From contig JAJKFL010000012.1 in the NCBI GenBank assembly GCA_021186555.1, positions 3,651,894 to 3,715,893 of the forward strand: a stretch of 64,000 bases of DNA, read 5' to 3'. This DNA is from Reticulitermes speratus (taxonomy: Eukaryota; Arthropoda; Insecta; Blattodea; Rhinotermitidae). The position numbers and the translations under genes are program-made. A model generated the notes under the pieces. The model ran no database searches. It saw nothing but the letters and a program-made list of their open reading frames with translations, and was not told the DNA's origin. Below are positions 57,753 through 64,000 of the stretch, piece by piece. Position 1 is the stretch's first letter; each line of letters begins with the position of its first letter.

Positions 57753-59019
57753 GTTTAAGCCAGTAACTGCTTTCTAACAAACGGCAGTCGCCGCTAATCG
57801 GACAAGTTGCCGTCTGCATCTCAGTCAAGCAACCTTGACGAGGCCTCTCACAAGTGAGATCACCTCCTCATGACGTCATCGTGATGCGCAAACATGCACA
57901 AAACAAATCGGTGTTGTCTGAAGGGCAAGGGTTCGAATCTTGCCTGGCCTCGTCGTTACCTTCGGCATTTACGGCTATGACGACCAAGCGTCACGCTCGA
58001 ACGGTCCAGCGTACTACAAATCTCTCTACTGCGACCGACCCGACATTTTCGTCAGTTTCCTCAGTCGCTCCAGACAAATTCCGGAACAGGACCTCTTCCT
58101 TCCACATCCTCGCAACTGACTACTGGCCGATCGCCCCCACCATTCGACGCTACAAGTTTTGGGCTACGACAAAAGCTGCTATACAGCCACAAACAAAGAA
58201 ATACACGCCCCCCCCCCTTCACATTCCTGTAACCCAATGTCCCGGCGCGGTATACCTTTAGATATTGCCATGAAACAGGCCACGACACCTTCGGTCTACG
58301 TCTAACCCATCTGATCCTTCACGTCGTCTTCCCACGTGATTCTACATAATGCATGCCGCTTTGTCAAATTAACTACACTAAACATGCTCAGACAATACAA
58401 TCCGGTCTTCCTACTAAACAATCTAGCAACTTCAACCCCTTGCGGCATACAAGTTTGATTTTGATCGCAGCACAAAAATACTGTCACTGGTTCGACGTAT
58501 CGATTAATTGTATAAAGGCATAAACGAAATCTGGTGCGGACTGAGGTTCCTATGAAGGAATTCGCGTTGCTCCGAAATGTTTACCAGACTGCAGCAGTCT
58601 CGGTGTTTAAGACCAGTGTGGGCCGCTAAAACCGTCACGAACATCGGAATCCATTTTCAATATAAAGCACCTGTCTGGTTCCAAGAACTTACGACATACC
58701 AGCAAAAAACACAAAACCTCAAACAGCATAAAATACATTAAATGATTAAAGGAGACTCTCACTGCATAAGGCAGGACAGTAGCCGTAGCCGAGCTCACTT
58801 AACGCAAGATACAGTTCACTGCGCTGACAGTCATCTGCACAACAGTCGGCTCTGCAGCCAAATGTTCTCATATCCATTCGTCCAAACCAGTCGACGCCTA
58901 AAAATGGCATTAAAGTGGGTGATCACGAAAGGTCGAAATACTGAACATCGAGACCACACTGCACATGGATCACAATCAAAATATTAAACAAAAAAAAAAG
59001 TTAATAACCTACAGAACTC
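57753..59019. other. Intergenic, no recognised gene
   Basis: Frames of 60-135 aa without motifs; the 135-aa plus frame (57,854-58,261) crosses a poly(C) run. GGTTCGAATCTTGCC at 57,930-57,944 is B-box-like and may mark an eroded SINE. Foldback-type words near 58,560-58,600. Confidence 0.4.
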
Positions 59020-59275
59020 GATAATAATACGGGACTTAGGGCGAAAAACTAAAGGAAAAAAGCCATTTGGAAGATCTAATCGTAGATGGAAGGATAATAC
59101 AAAAACTGGTCTTAAACGAATAGGATGGGTGTCAACTAGATTCCGGTACGTAGCTCAGGACTGTGGCCAGTGGAAGGCGCTTGAAAACATGGCCGTCAAC
59201 ATTCGGGTGCCACGGGATGTGTTCAATCTGTTGACTAGCTGAGGAACTATTAGCTTCTCTGGAAAGATTCTGATT
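59020..59275 (+). mobile_element. LINE 3'-end fragment
   Basis: 'AGATCTAATCGTAGATGGAA', 'GAATAGGATGGGTGTCAACT', 'CTCAGGACTGTGGCCAGTGG' and the tail 'ACTAGCTGAGGAACTATTAG' follow the LINE 3' end order of 13.3 and 25.2 kb. Confidence 0.65.
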
Positions 59276-59337
59276 CCCAGAAATAGTCATAGCAAAAAGC
59301 ACTGCCCGAATATATGATTCACTATCCTGTGTCTATC

Positions 59338-59460
59338 AGGAGCCAGGATAGCTCAGTCAGTAGGATGAATAGGGTATGTGCTGGACGACCGTGGAATCGG
59401 GGTTCGATTCCACGGTAAGGCAGAGATTTTTATCTTGTCCACGGCGTCCAACACAATACA
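59338..59460 (+). mobile_element. SINE A-type tRNA-like head
   Basis: 'GGATAGCTCAGTCAGTAGG' (A box) and GGTTCGATTCC (B box) with tRNA-like spacing, then the 'GAGATTTTTATCTTGTCCA' start of a SINE A body. The body then departs from the family. Not a real tRNA gene, since no paired acceptor stem is seen. Confidence 0.7.
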
Positions 59461-59734
59461 GTCTCCATGGCGACACGTGTACTAGCTGGTCGATAGCGAG
59501 CTGCGCCTGCGAACAGCGAACTGCAATACAGGGCCCTTCTTACTGCTGTATTTTGTCAATCACCAGCACCTTGCGACGTTGCAGGAAACAGGCGGCGCGT
59601 CGTCGGGCGATCGAGACGTTCCTTGCATTCCAAAGGATTCGTTAATTTCGTTGCGTCACTAACGAGGGAAGGAAAATCGTACGTGAAATTACGCAGTCTG
59701 TAGAATGCCAAAGTCCATCTCAGTAACAAAGAGT

Positions 59735-59850
59735 GCCCGTTCTATCGTGTCTCCGAGCACGGCAGCTTTATCGCACGGAAAGCCTGCATCTGCCGGGACA
59801 TCTTGTGACAGCCTTCGTGCTCAGGGACACCACAAAAGGGACACCTGTGT
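59735..59850. mobile_element. Small dispersed repeat (GGGACAC type)
   Basis: 'GCCTGCATCTGCCGGGACAT' and 'CAAAAGGGACACC' as at 23.4 and 31.8 kb. Confidence 0.5.
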
Positions 59851-59874
59851 GTAGCAAATAATTTTCTGTGTCTG

Positions 59875-59965
59875 CAGCTGACCACTCATAACATCTAGTG
59901 CCAAGGTGAGGAATGCGTGGAGCTACACCTTCAGTCCCCCACATGCTTCATGGGGTGTACACAGA
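59875..59965 (+). mobile_element. SINE family A, 3' fragment
   Basis: 'GACCACTCATAACATCTAG', 'GGAATGCGTGGAGCTACACC' and 'ATGCTTCATGGGGTGTACAC' match the SINE A end. Confidence 0.6.
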
Positions 59966-60015
59966 AAACCAATAATACTGTATATCAAAATCACGATTTT
60001 TAAACAAGACAGGCA

Positions 60016-60350
60016 ATTACGTATAATGTAACATTGAAGGGCGTTCGCGTAACCATTGTTACCGTAGAAATGCAATAAGTATTACATACTCTGAAGTGTG
60101 TCTGTAGCCTTAGTTATCCAGCATGCAAAGCGCATGCGCCGTATTACATTGTCATCTGTGGCCTGTCTGGCTGTACCATATTTTTCCACATTATCTCATA
60201 AACGGTACGAATTTCGAAAAAAAGGTTATCGAACATAAAATGTGTTCGGAATTTCTCTACAACTTTTGTCTGAAACACTTCCCATGCTAAGAAGAATTCA
60301 GCGAGATATCATAAATATACATAGGTCTTCATGTAAAGTACCCGTTCTTC
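60016..60350 (-). repeat. Dispersed repeat DR2, copy 2 (inverted)
   Basis: Reverse-orientation match of the 26.9-kb copy over ~330 bp, including 'AGCATGCAAAGCGCATGCGC' and 'CATAGGTCTTCATGTAAAGT'. Confidence 0.75.
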
Positions 60351-61295
60351 TTGAGAGACTTCAATAAAACTTGAATTTTCTAGAAATATTTTCGAAAAAT
60401 ACTCAAATTTCATGCAAATCCGCCCAGTAGAAGCCGAGTTGCTCCGTGCGGACGGCTAGACATACATGACAAAACTTATAGTCGCTTTCCGGAATTTTGC
60501 AAACGCGCCTACAAATCGAAAATTTCGATTTACCCAATGCCTCGACATTCCATTAGTAAAGTCAAAGACGTAACTCGCTTACTTCCGGATGGAAGTAATG
60601 AACTGCTAGCGTACGTACTGCATTGAACATTAAGACTGCACTGCACGAACCTCGTGCACATCCCCACACCCTACCCTTTGAAAACATTGCTAATATTACC
60701 ACACTACTCAACACCCATATCTCTTAACTGGAGTCTACACTTCACGTTTCCCGAGCAATATTTTAAACAAAACAAGAATTTTAGAAACCTGAAATTCGTC
60801 TAAATAAACTTTAAAAGGCACTTAATATCTCACAGAAAAAACAGTACATCTCCATTACCAAGAACAACCGATTGCGTTCATGAAAATAATTGGCCTATAA
60901 TACGAGAATCATTCGAAACACACAGCTGCACGATGTGGTACGTAACGTAACCACTGAGCTTAACAGGTTAAGGAACCTTACCGTCAGTACACCAATTTAC
61001 GAACGGCTGCCGCCTGATTCAACGTTCCAAGGCTGGCTACGCTGATCTATCAGTGCTCTGTTCCTGTCGATAGATGTGATTACGTCAATTGCAGCTCTGC
61101 AAGTCTGCACCACTTGCAGTCAGTCAGGTCACAGCCAGTTTCCAGCAAGAACGGAGTAAAGCGCACTGTCAGCTGCTGCTTGCACGGTATGTACCATACA
61201 TATGACCTTAATTTAGTCTGTAAGAGGGATTTGGTTTTTGGGGAGAACAAGTGTGTTTGATAGTTAAAATAAGGACGTGTTTATTTAACTCTTTA
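60351..61295. other. Unannotated stretch
   Basis: AT-rich. The segment 60,360-60,560 with 'CTTTCCGGAATTTTGCAAAC' may be a further dispersed repeat, but there is no second copy here to prove it. No gene seen. Confidence 0.4.
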
Positions 61296-61299
61296 AATC

Positions 61300-61385
61300 G
61301 CAGTGTTTACCATATGCGCCTCCTTCTTTGACATAAAGATTCTATGCATTTTGCCCACGCAGTGTGTTTATATATATCGTATACA
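61300..61385 (-). repeat. DR1 right-end fragment
   Basis: The minus strand reads 'AAACACACTGCGTGGGCAAA', 'GGCGCATATGGTAAACACTG', matching DR1's right end. Confidence 0.5.
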
Positions 61386-62342
61386 AATAGCTATATTTCC
61401 CCTACACAGCATTCGACAGGTGTTTGTGCTGAAGACTGTGTGTTCTCAGTGCGGCAGAAACGGAATTCTTCAGCATCAGTGTATTAGACGAATTACCTTT
61501 CCAAACTGCACAATTTCACCGTTAAGTTAATTCTCTGAGGAAGTCGCCCAAGCCACTACTTCTATTAATGGAATTTTTCTCTTTTTCGATGATCATACGA
61601 CCCAAACGTTAATTAATGTACATCTTAAGATAAACATCCTGGACTGTGAGCACTGCTCAGGCCAGTGTCGAACAGCCATTTCAGCAAGACAGACAAACAG
61701 AGAGAAAACACATTTTGCGGGCCACGCTCCGAACAATACGTATTTTTTTTATTTATATGTCATTGATAATGCCACTTCGTCAACACTGCCTGTATACGGG
61801 CGGTAAAACGTATTTGAAATGAATCTTTATAAATGTGAACTAATCGAACAAAATTTGACAGCTATCCGCCGTGTTAAAAAAAAAACAAACGAAAGAAAGA
61901 TGCATAGACGTCGACGACAGAAGCACTTGCAGACACATGCTGAGTTGTCAAGGGCTTATACTTTGGCAGCAGTTTACCTGCCGGCTCCTAAAGCTGTAAG
62001 TCACTTTGCCAAGTACCGGCATAACTACTTATATGGGAGATGGAACGTCAATTTACGTTTTACTATGAAAAGTATGTTGTCTTGTCAATAATAGTACGGG
62101 CAACTGAATAACATATGAGTGCAGAAGAAACAATGATTCGTCCAATTTCGCATCTTTCATTTCTGTATTTCTGAAATTATATCGCAGGCAGCACTCACTG
62201 TGGAGTTACGAGTGCCGCATTTTTCTCACCGTTCGCTTAATACCCAAGCATACGACCGACGAACCCAGCTGTCCGAATGGCAACATCCTCACGATTTATC
62301 GCTCGAGTTCATGACCTTCGCACGGATTGAAACGGGCTAACA
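61386..62342. other. Unannotated stretch
   Basis: A 90-aa basic plus frame (61,819-62,091) has no recognised domain. Nothing else seen. Confidence 0.4.
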
Positions 62343-62412
62343 GGGAATATCAGCAGATGTAAGTAGCGGAGGCAGCCTAGGCCCCCAAGGGGCTGTCAAG
62401 CCATTGAAAAAA
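62343..62412 (+). mobile_element. SINE family B, 3' end
   Basis: 'GGAGGCAGCCTAGGCCCCCA', 'GGGGCTGTCAAGCCATTG' and an A-run follow the SINE B end at 15.28-15.31 kb. Confidence 0.6.
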
Positions 62413-62509
62413 AAAGCCAATATACAGTTTATACACACATATTTATATTTACACATAGAAATATCTTACGTGGCAGTTCAGCTACTTGTTCTGTGTTCAA
62501 CTGATGCAG

Positions 62510-63445
62510 GTACCGAGGATGACGACCATCAATCATCTACCGGACGAGATATTACTGATGATCTTCAAGTACCTGCCCGCTGAAGACTTGTCCATCACCG
62601 TGCCTCTTATCAACCATCGATGGAGGGCCCTGTCACAGACAGCTTCACTGTGGCAACACCTCACCTTCACGCCACCAATCAACATGTCCGACGAAGAGGT
62701 GGCACGTGCCCTCCAAACAATGCCTCGCCTGAAATACTTCCGGCTACAGCACGGAGACGATATCGACCTAATTGTGGACAGTCTGTGCCAGCACTGCCCG
62801 GATATACGTCATATTGATATATCGTGATGGAGAGGAAACGTGGACCGAGCAGAGAACGACTGTTGAAGCTTGTGGCACAATATGAGAACATCGAGCGTCT
62901 GGAGGTAACTCTTCCTGGAAGATCATTCCAGATGGATTATACAAAATTATATGGGGCATCTAACTCTAGCGGCGCAAGTCTCATTTTCACAGATGAATCA
63001 AGAGGATTTTCGGGAAACAGCATGGACCAAGTGTGTTCGAAAATCCTACATACGAAGATATTCTACGATTACTGAGTGCAATATTTAGCGATTTATTCAT
63101 CGATCACTTCAGAGGAAATGAATATCATCCGCAAATGCAAATAGTTGTGAAATCTGTTTGTCCTCACTGATTATTAGAATGACCCACACATCATGATTTG
63201 TCACTGACCAAACTTCAAAAACTGGAAAGTCTTCCATTGTATATTTATGTACTACAACGATACAGGGAATATAATGTCTCTCACTTTGGTGAAACTCGAA
63301 ATTGTTGCTACCTACGCTTCCGCAAATGCCGGTACAAGTGGTTTGTTGAATATGTGTCGAAATCCGGAGCACTTGAAACTCCCTCCAGATGGCTTATCTG
63401 AAAGACTTTTACAGATATCAATAAACGGCCGCGTTTGAAACATAT
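62510..63445 (+). pseudogene. Decayed F-box/LRR protein gene, copy 1
   Basis: An acceptor-like TGATGCAG ends at 62,509. From ATG at 62,519 the frame reads INHLPDEILLMIFKYLPAED then WRALSQTASLWQHLTF: an F-box, the Skp1-binding domain of SCF ubiquitin-ligase adaptors, at the N-terminus. Leucine-rich-repeat-like text follows (MPRLKYFRLQHG, CQHCPDIRHIDIS). The frame stops at TGA 62,825-62,827. Homology then continues in other frames: RLLKLVAQYENIERLEVTLP to 63,075, LTKLQKLESLPLY from 63,198 and LVKLEIVATYASANAGTSGL after 63,270. At least one in-frame stop and several frame changes mean it is probably a pseudogene; unseen introns or sequence errors are the alternative. No gene symbol can be given. 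Confidence 0.75.
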
Positions 63446-64000
63446 CAATATATGTTTCAAATGGCTAAATATTGCAGGACGTCTTGTTTTGCACTCAGGA
63501 ATCGCAGAGTATCTTATTGTGTAGGATTGTTGAACACACTTGGTCCATGCTGTTTCCAGAAAATCCTCTCTAGGCCTCTCGATTCATCTGTGAATATGAG
63601 ACTTGCAGCGCTAGACTTAATGACCCATATAGTTTTCCATAATCCATCTGGAATGATCTTCCAGGAAGAGTTACCTCCAGACGCTCTACGTTCGTATACT
63701 GTGCCACAAGCTTCAAGAGTATCGTTGTAGTGAAGTAAATACACATTTGAAGACATCGCAATTTTTGAAGTTTCGCCAGTGACATTAAATCACGATGCAG
63801 ATCATTCCAATAACCAGTGTGGTAAAACAGATTACGATACATGTTTCAAAAGCGGATATTTGTTGATAGAAATATCGCATTTCTTTTTGCTCGCGTTTAA
63901 CAGACCGGACAGTGAAATATATAGCTGAAAGATGTGCCGAACTGCAGTTTTTTGGACATTTCTTTCTGTACAAACATGACAGATGGTATTATCAAGACAC
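63446..64000 (-). pseudogene. Decayed F-box/LRR-family copy 2, inverted, runs off window
   Basis: The minus strand reads SLAKLQKLRCLQMCIYFTT, then LLKLVAQYTNVERLEVTLPG, RSFQMDYGKLYG and, in another frame, GNSMDQVCSTI-type text. Copy 1 has the same pieces (LLKLVAQYENIERLEVTLPG, RSFQMDYTKLYG). About 200 bp (63,517-63,720 against 62,868-63,070) look ~90% identical by eye in opposite orientation. Frameshifts and stops make it non-functional as seen. The F-box end lies beyond 64,000 if present. Confidence 0.7.

Noticed and set aside
57854..58261. 135-aa plus-strand frame
   Set aside because: Serine/threonine-rich text crossing a poly(C) run; no recognised domain or splice context.
59338..59425. 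True tRNA gene
   Set aside because: A and B boxes are present but there is no paired acceptor stem, and the SINE A body start follows; it is a SINE head.
61819..62091. 90-aa basic frame
   Set aside because: Lysine/arginine-rich because of A-runs; nothing recognisable.

Overview
This window looks like a large, repeat-rich insect nuclear genome. A cockroach or termite (Blattodea) is my best guess, because several truncated LINE 3' ends encode the peptide style 'MRWAGxVARMGE' and 'GRRGRRRKQLLDDLKEKR', which I associate with that group; this is an inference from memory. There are no operons, no ribosome binding sites and almost no protein-coding DNA. Long frames in the tandem arrays are artefacts of repeat units divisible by three.

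One gene is clear: the last two coding exons of a plus-strand MAP-kinase phosphatase of the DUSP10/MKP-5 type (20,639-20,977 and 37,813-38,135). They join in phase across a 16.8-kb intron and are followed by an AT-rich, repeat-poor stretch that fits a 3' UTR with AATAAA signals near 39.6 and 40.3 kb. Upstream exons, including the rhodanese-like kinase-binding part, were not found. At the right edge (62.5-64.0 kb) are two decayed F-box/leucine-rich-repeat gene copies, tail to tail.

The rest is mobile and tandem DNA. About 13.2 kb (21%) consists of eight tandem arrays: 125 bp x7 (2.2-3.1 kb), 42 bp x15 (6.1-6.7), a different 42 bp x43 (7.5-9.3), 114 bp x5 (11.1-11.6), 55 bp x17 (16.8-17.7), 114 bp x11 (19.2-20.4), 82 bp x14 (48.7-49.9) and 97 bp x62 (50.2-56.2). 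Between them lie three tRNA-headed SINE families (called A, B and C here), LINE 3'-end fragments, hAT-like and TA-flanked nonautonomous DNA elements, two dispersed noncoding families (DR1, DR2), and a striking family of foldback elements.

The most interesting signal is in the foldback elements. Many carry, just inside their arms, the order CTGANGA - one nucleotide - short stem-loop - GAAAC. The arms and the stem sequence differ between copies while stem pairing is often kept. This resembles the conserved core of a hammerhead ribozyme, with one extra nucleotide before stem II. Such a core would fit debris of retroelements that carry hammerheads, such as Penelope-like elements, but function is untested. 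A second theme is that tandem arrays begin inside dispersed elements: the 97-bp array starts in the right half of a foldback element and the 125- and 114-bp arrays start in DR1. Parts of the 97-bp array have a deletion-heavy error pattern that suggests unpolished assembly.
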